58,153 bases of DNA from Myxococcales bacterium (GTDB lineage Bacteria > Myxococcota_A > Polyangia > Polyangiales > Houyiibacteriaceae). The translations under genes and the position numbers were made by a program. The notes under the pieces were generated by a model. That model did no database searches and had not been told where the DNA came from. It saw only the letters and a list, made by a program, of their open reading frames with translations. Shown here piece by piece: positions 39,115 through 48,947 of the stretch; the stretch's first letter is position 1, and every line of letters starts with the position of its first letter. The DNA lies in NCBI GenBank assembly GCA_019637115.1, contig JAHBWH010000031.1, forward strand, positions 1 to 58,153. Direction: 5' to 3'.

Positions 39115-40254
39115 ATGCAGGCCCCCGACGACGCCCCGCGCATCAGCCTCCGCCAGCTCCTCCAGGTGATGATCCAGCGAGGCGCGTCCGACCTCCACAT
39201 CACGACCGGGACGCCCCCGCAGCTCCGGATCGACGGCTCGCTCGCCCCGCTGCGCACCGCGCCGCTCGGGCCCGTGGAGACGAAATACCTCTGCTACGAG
39301 GTCATGACCGAGGAGCAGAAGATCAAGTTCGAGAAGAACAACGAGCTCGACTTCTCGTTCGGCGTGAAGGGCCTGTCGCGCTTCCGCGCGAACGTCTTCA
39401 TGCAACGCGGCGCGATCGCCGGCGCCTTCCGCGCGATCCCGTTCAAGATCAAGACCATCGAGGAGCTCGGCCTGCCGCGCATCATCCGAGACCTCTGCGA
39501 GCTCCCTCGCGGCCTCGTGCTGGTCACCGGACCGACCGGCTCGGGCAAGTCGACGACGCTCGCCGCGATGATCGACAAGATCAACAGCGAGCGGCGCGAT
39601 CACATCATCACGGTGGAGGATCCGATCGAGTACCTCCACATGAACAAGCTCTGCGTCGTGAACCAGCGCGAGATCGGCGCCGACACGACCAGCTTCAAGG
39701 GCGCGCTGAAGTACGTCCTGCGCCAGGACCCCGACGTCGTGCTCGTCGGCGAGATGCGCGACCTCGAGACGATCGAGGCGGCGATGACCATCAGCGAGAC
39801 CGGTCACCTCGTCTTCGCCACCCTGCACACGAACAGCGCAGTCCAGTCGATCAACCGCGTCATCGACGTCTTCCCCGCGCACCAGCAGCCGCAGATCCGC
39901 GCGCAGCTCTCCTTCGTCCTGCAGGCGGTCGTGACGCAGATGCTCCTCCCACGCAGCGACGGCCCCGGCCGCGCGCTCGCGGCCGAGATCATGGTGCCGA
40001 ACTACGCCATCCGGAACCTCATCCGCGAGAACAAGATCCACCAGATCTACGGCATCATGCAGACCGGCCAGGGCGCGAGCGGCATGCAGACGATGAACCA
40101 GGCCCTCTACCGGCTCTACCGAGAGGGCGCGATCGCCCTCGAGGAAGCCCTCGCGCGCTCGATGGAGCCAGGGGAGCTGCAGACCATGATCGAGCAGAAC
40201 GTCCCGCTGAATTTCGGGGAGCGTCAGTCCGGAGGCGGGCGCCCCGGCCGCTGA
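39115..40254 (+). CDS. pilT: Type IV pilus retraction ATPase PilT
   Basis: A 379-residue hexameric AAA-like motor that depolymerises pili and powers twitching. LRQLLQVMIQRGASDLHIT starts the N-terminal domain. Walker A is GPTGSGKSTT (139-148), the Asp box TVEDPIEYL, Walker B VVLVGEMRD, the His box TGHLVFATLHTN, and the C-terminal motif AAEIMVPNYAIRNLIRENK. Everything needed for activity is present. It lies upstream of pilC and pilS, but with two extra genes between; pilB and pilR are not in the window. Confidence 0.96.
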   Translation: MQAPDDAPRISLRQLLQVMIQRGASDLHITTGTPPQLRIDGSLAPLRTAPLGPVETKYLCYEVMTEEQKIKFEKNNELDFSFGVKGLSRFRANVFMQRGAIAGAFRAIPFKIKTIEELGLPRIIRDLCELPRGLVLVTGPTGSGKSTTLAAMIDKINSERRDHIITVEDPIEYLHMNKLCVVNQREIGADTTSFKGALKYVLRQDPDVVLVGEMRDLETIEAAMTISETGHLVFATLHTNSAVQSINRVIDVFPAHQQPQIRAQLSFVLQAVVTQMLLPRSDGPGRALAAEIMVPNYAIRNLIRENKIHQIYGIMQTGQGASGMQTMNQALYRLYREGAIALEEALARSMEPGELQTMIEQNVPLNFGERQSGGGRPGR

Positions 40255-40261
40255 AGAAGCT

Positions 40262-40345
40262 CGGCTGTCTTCTCACGAGCCGCCCTTCTGAAGCGGCGCG
40301 CAGCGAGCGAAGGGCTCGGCGACAGCCCCCCGGAAGGAGCTGAGC
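40262..40345. repeat. Dispersed intergenic repeat, inverted partial copy
   Basis: gcgcgcagcgagcgaag at about 40298 is the reverse complement of the core found at 43540, 54135 and 57192. It is followed by ggcgacagcccccc. It lies just after pilT in the 271-bp gap before the next gene. The rest of that gap shows no further structure. Confidence 0.7.
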
Positions 40346-40525
40346 ACCACCGAAGCCGGGCGGCTCACGCGTTGTGGGAGCCGCGACCACCTCGCCGCCC
40401 ATCGACGCCGCGGAGTTTGCGCACGTCGCGAACTTGGCACTCGCTTGACGCGAGCGTCGAGCCCCCGGCATCCTTCTCCGAAACGAGCGCAGGCTGCCGG
40501 GCGCCTGCCAAGGGGTAGCTTCGGG

Positions 40526-41593
40526 GTGAACGAGGAGAACACGGCGAGAGGCCAGCGGGCCACCGGTCCTTGCGGCCGGCGCACGACGCTGCGCCGCGCG
40601 CTCTCCGTCGTCATGGTCACGTTCGCGGCCGTGCTCCCCGCCGCCGGGCACGCGCAGGGGGCCCAAGAGCGGCAGGCCGCCGCCGAGGCCTTCGACCGCG
40701 GCACCTCTGCTTACCTCGGCGAAGACTTCACGGGCGCCGCGCGTTGGTTCGAGATGGCCAACAACCTGGCGCCGGCCGCGCCCGCGTTGCTCCAGGCGAT
40801 CCGCTCGCACCAGCGGGCGGGCAACGAGCTGCGGGCCGGCACGCTCGCCCTCCGGCTCGTGGCACGTTTCCCAGAGGCCGGCGCGGCCGTGGACGAGGCG
40901 CAGTCCGTCCTCGAGGCCGTCCGCCAGCGATATTTCCTCGTCGAGGTGGTCTGCCCGACCGAGTGCGCGGTCGAGCTGGACGGCACGCTCCAAGCGCACC
41001 CAGCCTTCTTCTTGCGGCCGAACGAGGCCCACACCGTCGGCGCGGGTTTCCCTACCGGGACCGTGACCGAAGAGGTCCGTGGTGGGGCAGGTGAGCAGCG
41101 CACGCTCAGCTTCACCGCCCCCGCAGGGACGGCAGGGGCGCAGGCGACCCAAGGCGCGGACGACGGGGCGGGTCGAAGCTGGGTGGACCGAGGCCGACGA
41201 GATCCCGAGCCGCCGCCGCCCGAGCGACGCGGGGTGCACCCCGCGGCCTTCGTGACGAGCCTCGTGCTCACCGTCGGCGCCGGCGCGGTGCTCGTCTGGT
41301 CGGGCCTCGACACGCTGAGCGCGCGCGACGAGTACGTCGACGTCGCCGAACAAGAACGGGCCGAGGGCCTCGGGTTCCCGCGCGCGACGCAGCTGCTCGA
41401 GAGCGGGCGCGACAAGGAGCTGCGGACGAACATCCTCATCGGGGCGACCGCGGGGCTCGCGGCCGTCACGCTCGTCCTCGCGATCGTCACCGATTGGGGC
41501 GGCAGCCGGGATGACGCCTCGACCTCGCGCGTTCGTCCCACGGTGGGCGTCAGCCCTCACGGCGCCGCCATCGGCCTCGGAGGGACGTTCTGA
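40526..41593 (+). CDS. Exported TPR/PEGA-like envelope protein
   Basis: About 355 residues. A hydrophobic signal (RRALSVVMVTFAAVLPAAGHA) ends near residue 44. A helical TPR-like region follows (AFDRGTSAYLGEDFTGAARW and after). Then comes a small beta domain with two Cys (VVCPTECAVELDG) resembling PEGA, a charged linker, and two hydrophobic segments near residues 245-265 and 310-330. GTG at 40526 is a best guess; a longer frame starts at 40445. The stop overlaps the ATG of the kinase gene (TGATG), so both products probably work together at the envelope. Confidence 0.6.
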   Translation: MNEENTARGQRATGPCGRRTTLRRALSVVMVTFAAVLPAAGHAQGAQERQAAAEAFDRGTSAYLGEDFTGAARWFEMANNLAPAAPALLQAIRSHQRAGNELRAGTLALRLVARFPEAGAAVDEAQSVLEAVRQRYFLVEVVCPTECAVELDGTLQAHPAFFLRPNEAHTVGAGFPTGTVTEEVRGGAGEQRTLSFTAPAGTAGAQATQGADDGAGRSWVDRGRRDPEPPPPERRGVHPAAFVTSLVLTVGAGAVLVWSGLDTLSARDEYVDVAEQERAEGLGFPRATQLLESGRDKELRTNILIGATAGLAAVTLVLAIVTDWGGSRDDASTSRVRPTVGVSPHGAAIGLGGTF

Positions 41594-43281
41594 TGACCCA
41601 GGCCCTCGCGCCGGAGCTCCGCAACCTCGCCGGGCGCCAGCTCGGGCGATACGAGGTGCTGACCCAGCTCGCCTCCGGCGGCATGGCGGGGGTCTACGTG
41701 GCGCGGGCCAAGGGCGTCGCGGGGTTCGAGCGGTTGGTCGCGGTGAAGGTGCTCCACCCTCACCTCGCGTACGAGGACGAGTTCATCTCGATGTTCCTCG
41801 ACGAGGCGCGCCTCGCCGCGCGTATTCGCCACCCCAACGTCGTGCCGACGCTCGACATCTCGGACACGGACGGCGACGGCTTCTTCCTCGTGATGGAGTA
41901 CATCGAGGGTGACCACCTCGGCGCGCTCCTCGCGGCCGCCGCGCGGGCGAACGAGCGCGTCCCCACCCCCGTCGTCGCGCGAATCGTCCTCGACGCCCTC
42001 AACGGGCTCGCGGCAGCCCACGCGCTGGTCGACGAGGAGGGTGAGCCGCTCTTGCTCGTTCATCGGGACATCTCGCCCCACAACGTGATGGTGGGCACCG
42101 ACGGAATCGGGCGGCTCACGGACTTCGGCGTCGCGAAGGCCGAGAAGCGCCTTACGTCGACGCGCGCCGGGCAGTTCAAGGGCAAGCTCGCCTACATGGC
42201 GCCTGAGCAGGCGTCGACGGGGCACGCGGACCAGCGCTCGGATCTCTTCTCGATGGGCGTGCTCGTGTGGGAGTCGCTCACCGGGCGTCGCCTCTTCCGC
42301 GCGGACAACAACGCGGCGGTGCTCACGAAGATCCTTCAGGACGACATCCCGATGCCATCCGAGGTCGTCCCCGATCTCGCCCCCTTCGACGAGGTCTTGG
42401 CGAAGGCGCTCGCGCGCGACCCCGAGGCGCGCTTCCAGACCGCCGAGGAGATGGCGGAGGCGATCGAGGCGGTCGCGCGTCAGCACGGCGGCATCGCGAA
42501 CGCCCGCGCGGTCGCGGCGGAGGTCCGTCGGCTCCTCTCCGACAAGATCGAGGCGAGCCGGCTGCGCGTGAAGGAGGCAACCGAGCGCCTCGGGCGCGCC
42601 GAGATGACCGAGCCCGCGATGCCCTTGCCGCGCGATGGCTCGCTCTCCTCGGTGTCTCGCTCGGGCCCCCGCCCCGTGCCTCCCGACGCCGTGACCGCGA
42701 CCGGGTCGATCCGCCAGACCCATGACATCGGGCCTCCGCAGGAGCTGGTCGTCACCTACGAAGAGGAGCGGAGCCGCATGGTCCCGATTCTCCTCGGCGT
42801 GGTGGCGGCGCTGGTGATCATGCTCGGCGGCGTGCTCCTGGTCGTGACGCGGGACGCCCCCGAGGAAGCCGCCGGGGAGGGGACCACCCTCCCCGCGACG
42901 ACGGCGACCGAGCCCGCCGCGGCGGAGCCCGCCGCGGGCGCAGCAACCAGTCCCGACGAGGCGCCGAGCCCCGCGCCCGAGGCAGAGCCGCACGCCGACG
43001 CGGTCGAACCGCCCGCAAGGGCGGCGGTCGAGCAGGTCGAGCAAGCGCCTCGCGCGACGGAGTCCGATCCGATGCGCGCGCTCCCCCGCCGCACCCGGGG
43101 CGCACGCCCCGAGGGCGCGATGGCGGAGCCGACCGCGATGACAGAGCCGACTCCGATGGTCGAAGCGACCGCGATGGTCGAGCCGCCCGCGATGGTCGAG
43201 CCTCGGGTCGAGGAGCCGCGCCCCCCGCGGATGGAGTCGATGCGGGCGGACGACCTGGTGACCAACCCCTACCGGCAATAG
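41593..43281 (+). CDS. Ser/Thr protein kinase with single membrane span and NPY tail
   Basis: 562 residues. The kinase domain has glycine loop ASGGMAGVYVA, ATP lysine 52 (VAVKVL), HRDISPHNVM with Asp159, a common myxobacterial variant of HRDLKPEN, then DFGVAKAEK and GKLAYMAPEQ. After a linker one membrane span lies at about 396-418. The outer part is Ala/Pro/Glu-rich and includes a Met-x repeat (AMTEPTPMVEATAMVEPPAM), ending DDLVTNPYRQ. It is coupled to the envelope protein upstream and sits between pilT and pilC, so pilus or envelope control is a reasonable but untested role. Confidence 0.88.
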   Translation: MTQALAPELRNLAGRQLGRYEVLTQLASGGMAGVYVARAKGVAGFERLVAVKVLHPHLAYEDEFISMFLDEARLAARIRHPNVVPTLDISDTDGDGFFLVMEYIEGDHLGALLAAAARANERVPTPVVARIVLDALNGLAAAHALVDEEGEPLLLVHRDISPHNVMVGTDGIGRLTDFGVAKAEKRLTSTRAGQFKGKLAYMAPEQASTGHADQRSDLFSMGVLVWESLTGRRLFRADNNAAVLTKILQDDIPMPSEVVPDLAPFDEVLAKALARDPEARFQTAEEMAEAIEAVARQHGGIANARAVAAEVRRLLSDKIEASRLRVKEATERLGRAEMTEPAMPLPRDGSLSSVSRSGPRPVPPDAVTATGSIRQTHDIGPPQELVVTYEEERSRMVPILLGVVAALVIMLGGVLLVVTRDAPEEAAGEGTTLPATTATEPAAAEPAAGAATSPDEAPSPAPEAEPHADAVEPPARAAVEQVEQAPRATESDPMRALPRRTRGARPEGAMAEPTAMTEPTPMVEATAMVEPPAMVEPRVEEPRPPRMESMRADDLVTNPYRQ

Positions 43282-43337
43282 ATCGGCTTGCTATGAGGGG
43301 CTGTCGCCAGCCCCTCCGCCACGGGGCATGGTTCGAA

Positions 43338-43462
43338 GCGGAATCGTGCGAGGCGAAGCGGACGTGCGAGGCGAAGCGGACGTGCGAGGCGAAGCGGACG
43401 TGCGAGGCGAAGCGGACGTGCGAGGCGAAGCGGAAGTAGTCCGCGAAGCTGCACGATTCCGC
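43338..43462. repeat. 18-bp array flanked by a 12-bp inverted repeat
   Basis: Five units of GCGAGGCGAAGCGGACGT occupy 43348-43437. GCGGAATCGTGC (43338-43349) and its perfect complement GCACGATTCCGC (43451-43462) border them. The array lies in the 429-bp gap between the kinase gene and pilC. The unit is six codons, so a 107-codon frame is open through it, but no ribosome site or family supports a gene. Confidence 0.93.
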
Positions 43463-43491
43463 GAGCCAGTCGCAACGGCGCGACAGCGTGG

Positions 43492-43577
43492 CGCGACGAA
43501 GCCCCGCGAAGCAGCCCCCTCCCACGAGCCTACGCTCGCTTCGCTCGCTGCGCGCCGTCCGGTAGGGCGGCTTGCGC
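43492..43577. repeat. Dispersed intergenic repeat, copy A
   Basis: Contains gcgacgaagccccgcg, ccccctcccacgagcct and tcgctcgctgcgcgccgtcc followed by ggtagggcggcttgcg. The GCCGTCC/GGGCGGC parts form a short hairpin. The same blocks occur at 54078 and 57050. A related gaggggctgtcgc element is at 43294. Confidence 0.85.
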
Positions 43578-43710
43578 CCCGGCGATCAGATGTCCCGCTC
43601 GCGTCCACAGCGACGGCAAAAGACCGCGAGGGCTGCATGCAGCAGCTTTGACCGCGGCGCGGCCGCTCCAGTACCATGGCCCCGGCCCTCAGGGCGTCTG
43701 CGAGGCGTAC

Positions 43711-44922
43711 ATGGCGGAGTGGGTCTGGGAAGCGAAGGCGCGCAACGGAGAGACCCGCAAGGGGATCATGGAGGCCGAGACGATGGACCTCGTCCAGTCT
43801 CGGCTCCGCGCGCAGCAGCTGAACCCAGTCAAGGTCAAGAAGAAGCCGAAAGAGATCAACATCGTCATCGGCTCGCCAGTCTCCGAGAAGGAGCTGGTCA
43901 TCTTCACGCGCCAGTTCGCGACGATGATCGACGCCGGTCTGCCGCTCGTGCAATGCCTCGACATCCTCGCGGCGCAGGGCGACAACAAGATCTTCAACAA
44001 AATCCTCAAGGACGTGAAGGGCTACGTCGAGCAAGGGGGAACCTTCTCGGAGGCCCTGCGCAAGCACCCCAAAGTCTTCGACGACCTCTACGTGAACCTC
44101 GTCGCGGCCGGTGAGCTGGGCGGCATCCTCGACACGATCCTCCAGCGCTTGGCCGTCTACATCGAGAAGCGCGTCAAGCTCAAGCGGCAGGTGAAGAGCG
44201 CGCTCGTCTACCCGAGCGCCATCTTCGTCGTCGCCATCGCCGTCATCGTCGTGATGCTCACGTGGGTCATCCCGGCCTTCCAGGGCATGTTCGCGGAGTT
44301 CGGCGGCGAGGATCAGCTCCCGGGGATCACCAAATTCGTGATCTCGATCTCGGAGGGCTTCCTCGACAACGCCTTGTGGATCATCCTCGCGATCGGGAGC
44401 GTCGTCACGGGCATCGGCTACAGCTACCGCACGCCGAAGGGCAAACGCTTCTGGCACAAGCTCTTGCTGACCGCGCCCATCCTCGGCCCCGTGATGCGGA
44501 AGATCGCGGTCGCGCGCTTCACGCGCACGCTCGGCACGCTGCTCTCCTCGGGCGTGCCCATCCTCGACGCGATGAACATCGTCGGGCGCGCCGCCGGCAA
44601 CGTCATCGTCGAGCAGGCGATCAAGGACACCGCCGATCGCATCCGCGAAGGACGCACGATGGCCGAGCCGCTCATGGAGACGAAGGTCTTCCCGCCAATG
44701 GTCGTCCAGATGATCGGCGTCGGCGAGCAGACCGGCGCGCTCGACACGATGCTCAACAAGATCGCCGACTTCTACGAGGACGAGGTCGACGTCGCCGTCG
44801 CCGCGCTCACCTCGCTGCTCGAGCCGCTCATGATGGTCTTCATCGGCGGCATCGTCGGCGTGATCCTCATCGCGATGTACATGCCGATCTTCGAGATCGC
44901 CGGGAAGGTGCAGGCCGGCTGA
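43711..44922 (+). CDS. pilC: Type IV pilus inner-membrane platform protein PilC
   Basis: A 403-residue GspF-family protein that anchors the pilus motor. It has the N-terminal EWVWEAKARNGETRKGIMEA start. The two repeated GspF domains begin LVIFTRQFATMIDAGLPLVQ and ARFTRTLGTLLSSGVPILDA. Three membrane spans are predicted (near 168-190, 215-235 and 370-392). The ATG at 43711 matches the family N terminus; an upstream in-frame start adds 21 residues. It is followed 57 bp later by pilS. Confidence 0.95.
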   Translation: MAEWVWEAKARNGETRKGIMEAETMDLVQSRLRAQQLNPVKVKKKPKEINIVIGSPVSEKELVIFTRQFATMIDAGLPLVQCLDILAAQGDNKIFNKILKDVKGYVEQGGTFSEALRKHPKVFDDLYVNLVAAGELGGILDTILQRLAVYIEKRVKLKRQVKSALVYPSAIFVVAIAVIVVMLTWVIPAFQGMFAEFGGEDQLPGITKFVISISEGFLDNALWIILAIGSVVTGIGYSYRTPKGKRFWHKLLLTAPILGPVMRKIAVARFTRTLGTLLSSGVPILDAMNIVGRAAGNVIVEQAIKDTADRIREGRTMAEPLMETKVFPPMVVQMIGVGEQTGALDTMLNKIADFYEDEVDVAVAALTSLLEPLMMVFIGGIVGVILIAMYMPIFEIAGKVQAG

Positions 44923-44979
44923 CGTCCGCCGCGGCGAACGCCGCGGCGCCGAGGCCGACCTGCAGGAGCTCGTGCGCGG

Positions 44980-46758
44980 ATGAAGGAGACGGGCGAGCGA
45001 GGCGCCGACGAGGAGGAGCGTCGCGCGCTGCCGCACGGTGGCCCTGGCCGACGCGACCCTGCCGCCAAGGCGCCGCCAAGCGCTCGCCGCGCGGTCCGCC
45101 TCGACCCCGCCGATCCGAACGCGCCGCTCGGCGCGCGACTGCAGGGGCTGCTGCTCTTCCGCGTCATCGTGGTCACGCTGATCTTCGGGGGGACCCTCGC
45201 GATCACGCTCTCGGGCAAGCGTGACTTCGCGAGCTTCACCCCCTCGGCCCTCGCGGTCTTCATCGGCGCGGCCTACGGGGCGACGGCCCTCGCGTCCGTC
45301 TCGCTCCTTCGCCGCGGCCCGACGCGCGCGAACGCCTGGGCGCAGCTCGTCTTCGATCTGGTCCTCACCTCTGGCCTCGTCTACCTGAGCGGCGGCGCTG
45401 GCAGCATCTTCAGCGTCCTCTTCGGCGTGGTCGTCCTCGAGGCGGCGGTCACCCTCGGCGCCGGACCCGCGCGCGCGACCGCCGCCGTCGGCCTCATCGC
45501 CTACCTCGGGATCGGCTACCTCCTCGCCGCGGGCCACCTGCCCTTCCCGCCCGATCAGGATCCGCGCGTCTACTTCCTCGGCGCGGAGGAGCTCGGCTTC
45601 GCGCTCCTCTCGAACGCCACCGCGCTCATGCTCGTCGCGGCGCTCTCGGGCTACCTCGCCACGCGGCTCGCGCGCGCGGGCGGGCAGCTCCGGCTCGCCG
45701 AGGCGTCCGCCGAGGCGCTCGCGCAGATCAACGCCGACATCGTCGCGTCGCTCACGGCGGGCGTCGTCTCGGTGGACGCGCGTGGGCAGATCACCCGGGC
45801 GAACCCGGCGGCTGAGGGCATGTTGGGGGCGCACGAGGCGAGCCTCCGCGGGCGCCCGCTCACGGCGCACCTCCCGCTGACCCTCGATCCCGCGGGGGAG
45901 TCGCGCGGCGAGGGCGAAGGGCGACGCGCCGATGGCTCGGTCTTCCCCTTCGGCTACTCGACGATGCCCTTGCGCGGCCAGCAGGGAGAGGCACTCGTGC
46001 TCTTTCAGGACCTGACCGAGGTCCGCGCCCTTCGGGCTCAGGCGGACCGCGCCGAACGCCACGCCGTGCTCGGCCGCCTCGCGTCGGGTCTGGCGCACGA
46101 GATCCGAAACCCGCTCGGCTCGATCAGCGGATCGGTGCAGCTCGTGCGCGAGTCGCGCGCGCTCGACGCCGAGGACCAACACCTGCTGGGCGTAGTCCTC
46201 GACGAGGTGGATCGCCTGAACCAGCTCGTGTCGACGATGCTCGACGTCGGTCGCTCGAGCGCACCGCAGAGGACGTCGACGGATCTCGCGCAGCTCGCGC
46301 GCGATCTGATCGCGGTCGCGCGGCAGGACCCGACGCTGAGCCGCGTCACCTTCGAGCTCGACGCGCCGTCATCCGCCGAAGCTCACGTCGACCCGGGACA
46401 GGTGCGGCAGCTCGTGTGGAACCTGCTGAAGAACGCGGCCCAGGCCTCGCCCCCCGAAGCTCGGGTGAGCCTCCGCGTGGTCGACGGTGGCGAGCACGTG
46501 CGCGTCGAGGTCGGCGACGCGGGGCCCGGCATCCCCCACGACGAGCGCGGACGCCTCTTCGAGATGTTCTGGTCGAAGCGCGCGCATGGGATCGGGATCG
46601 GCCTCGCGCTCGTGCGACAGATCGTCGACGCGCACGGCGGCACGATCGAGGTGGACGACAGCCCGCTCGGGGGCGCGCTCTTCCGCGTCCACCTCCCCGT
46701 CCGAGCGTCGGAGCGAGCCACTCCGCCCTTCCCACCCGACGTCCGAGACGAAGCTTAG
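44980..46758 (+). CDS. pilS: PilS-type sensor histidine kinase
   Basis: 592 residues. A basic N terminus is followed by six membrane spans between about 54 and 230 and a PAS domain (250-350; ADIVASLTAGVVSVDARGQ). The DHp helix has the H box GLAHEIRNPLG with His373. The ATPase has N box LVWNLLKNAAQAS, G1 DAGPGIP and G2 HGIGIGLALVRQIV. The architecture matches PilS, which controls pilin transcription through the sigma54 activator PilR. No pilR follows; the next gene is on the other strand. Confidence 0.88.
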   Translation: MKETGERGADEEERRALPHGGPGRRDPAAKAPPSARRAVRLDPADPNAPLGARLQGLLLFRVIVVTLIFGGTLAITLSGKRDFASFTPSALAVFIGAAYGATALASVSLLRRGPTRANAWAQLVFDLVLTSGLVYLSGGAGSIFSVLFGVVVLEAAVTLGAGPARATAAVGLIAYLGIGYLLAAGHLPFPPDQDPRVYFLGAEELGFALLSNATALMLVAALSGYLATRLARAGGQLRLAEASAEALAQINADIVASLTAGVVSVDARGQITRANPAAEGMLGAHEASLRGRPLTAHLPLTLDPAGESRGEGEGRRADGSVFPFGYSTMPLRGQQGEALVLFQDLTEVRALRAQADRAERHAVLGRLASGLAHEIRNPLGSISGSVQLVRESRALDAEDQHLLGVVLDEVDRLNQLVSTMLDVGRSSAPQRTSTDLAQLARDLIAVARQDPTLSRVTFELDAPSSAEAHVDPGQVRQLVWNLLKNAAQASPPEARVSLRVVDGGEHVRVEVGDAGPGIPHDERGRLFEMFWSKRAHGIGIGLALVRQIVDAHGGTIEVDDSPLGGALFRVHLPVRASERATPPFPPDVRDEA

Positions 46759-46845
46759 CCGTTGTCGCAACCCGCCTACCGGGCGCCGCGCAGGCTGGCG
46801 ACTGGCGACGGCTCCTCGGAGGAGGCCGACGCCGTCGGGCCCGCC

Positions 46846-47517
46846 TTACTCTGCCGCGACCGCTTCGTCGCCGAGCGCGTCCGCCACCGCGTCATGCACC
46901 CGGCGCGCGTAGAGCAGCTGGTTGTGGCCGAGCCCGGGGAAGACGCGGAAGGTCGCGCCCTCGACGGCGCGGGCGCTCGAGACCGGCACCACGCGGTCCG
47001 CGGCGCCGGCCATGCTGACCATCCGCACCGAGGTCGGCCGCGCGAGCTGGCGAATGATCTCGCTCCCCGGGCGCAGGGCGGCGCCGAGCGAGCCGGGCGC
47101 GATCCGCGCGCGCGGCGTGCCCCCGTGAGGGGTCGCGAGGGTGACGAGGCGATCGACCCGCGACGCGCCGCCGAGCTCTTCGACGTACCAACGCGCGACG
47201 AGCCCCCCGAGCGAGTGGCCGACCAAGGAGACCCGCGCGTCGGCCGGCAGCGCGTCGATGACCGAACCGACCGACTGGCTGACGGCGAAGAAGGAGTGGA
47301 GCGGGAGGTAGGTCAGGTCGATCGGCTGCGCGCCGAGCGTCGCGGCGACGTGGTCGGCGAGCGGCTCGAAGACGGGCCCGGCCGCGAGGTAGCCGTGGAC
47401 GTAGACGACGTAATGAGGGTGCGCGCCCACGACCCGACGCGTCGGTCGCACCGCGCGTCGTGCGATCAGCAGGCCCTGCCGGGCGATGGCAGCGGACTCC
47501 AGCCAACGGCTCGTCAC
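46846..47517 (-). CDS. Alpha/beta hydrolase, lipase-like
   Basis: A 223-residue protein of the short bacterial lipase/esterase type. The oxyanion region is YVVYVHGYLAAG. The nucleophile elbow is SLVGHSLGGLVARWY (Ser near residue 97), the TLATPHGGTP motif follows, and the C-terminal Asp/His are in AADRVVPVSS and PGLGHNQLL. No signal peptide is evident, so it is probably cytoplasmic or membrane-associated. Start is GTG at 47517, preceded 6 nt earlier by TAGACC. It converges on pilS. Confidence 0.82.
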   Translation of the reverse strand: MTSRWLESAAIARQGLLIARRAVRPTRRVVGAHPHYVVYVHGYLAAGPVFEPLADHVAATLGAQPIDLTYLPLHSFFAVSQSVGSVIDALPADARVSLVGHSLGGLVARWYVEELGGASRVDRLVTLATPHGGTPRARIAPGSLGAALRPGSEIIRQLARPTSVRMVSMAGAADRVVPVSSARAVEGATFRVFPGLGHNQLLYARRVHDAVADALGDEAVAAE

Positions 47518-47606
47518 GCGCGAGGTCTAGCACGCGCGCGTGAACGAGGCTCGACGACCACCCAACGCCTGTGACAGCCACCGTGCACGAGCCGGTCGTC
47601 GGCGCG

Positions 47607-48845
<1,239 letters not shown>

Positions 48846-48932
48846 GAGCGCCTTCGTAGCAGGTTCCTTCGAGGGGCTGTCGCTCGCTGCTCCCCACCCC
48901 CCACTCGAGGAACGAGGCCGCGGGTGGGCTGC

Positions 48933-48938
48933 TATGCT
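48933..48938 (+). promoter_or_regulatory. -10-like TATGCT, 9 nt before trpE
   Basis: TATGCT is followed by CCGCGCGCC and the ATG at 48948. No -35 or Shine-Dalgarno is evident. Confidence 0.45.
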
Positions 48939-48947
48939 CCGCGCGCC

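Noticed and set aside
40434-40450. Second sigma54 site TGGCACTCGCTTGAC
   Set aside because: Spacing is one base short and the -12 GC is GA.
43328-43651. A 107-codon plus-strand ORF reading RGEADV repeats before pilC
   Set aside because: It is open only because the 18-bp repeat is six codons long. No ribosome site, no family, and it runs through the dispersed intergenic repeat.
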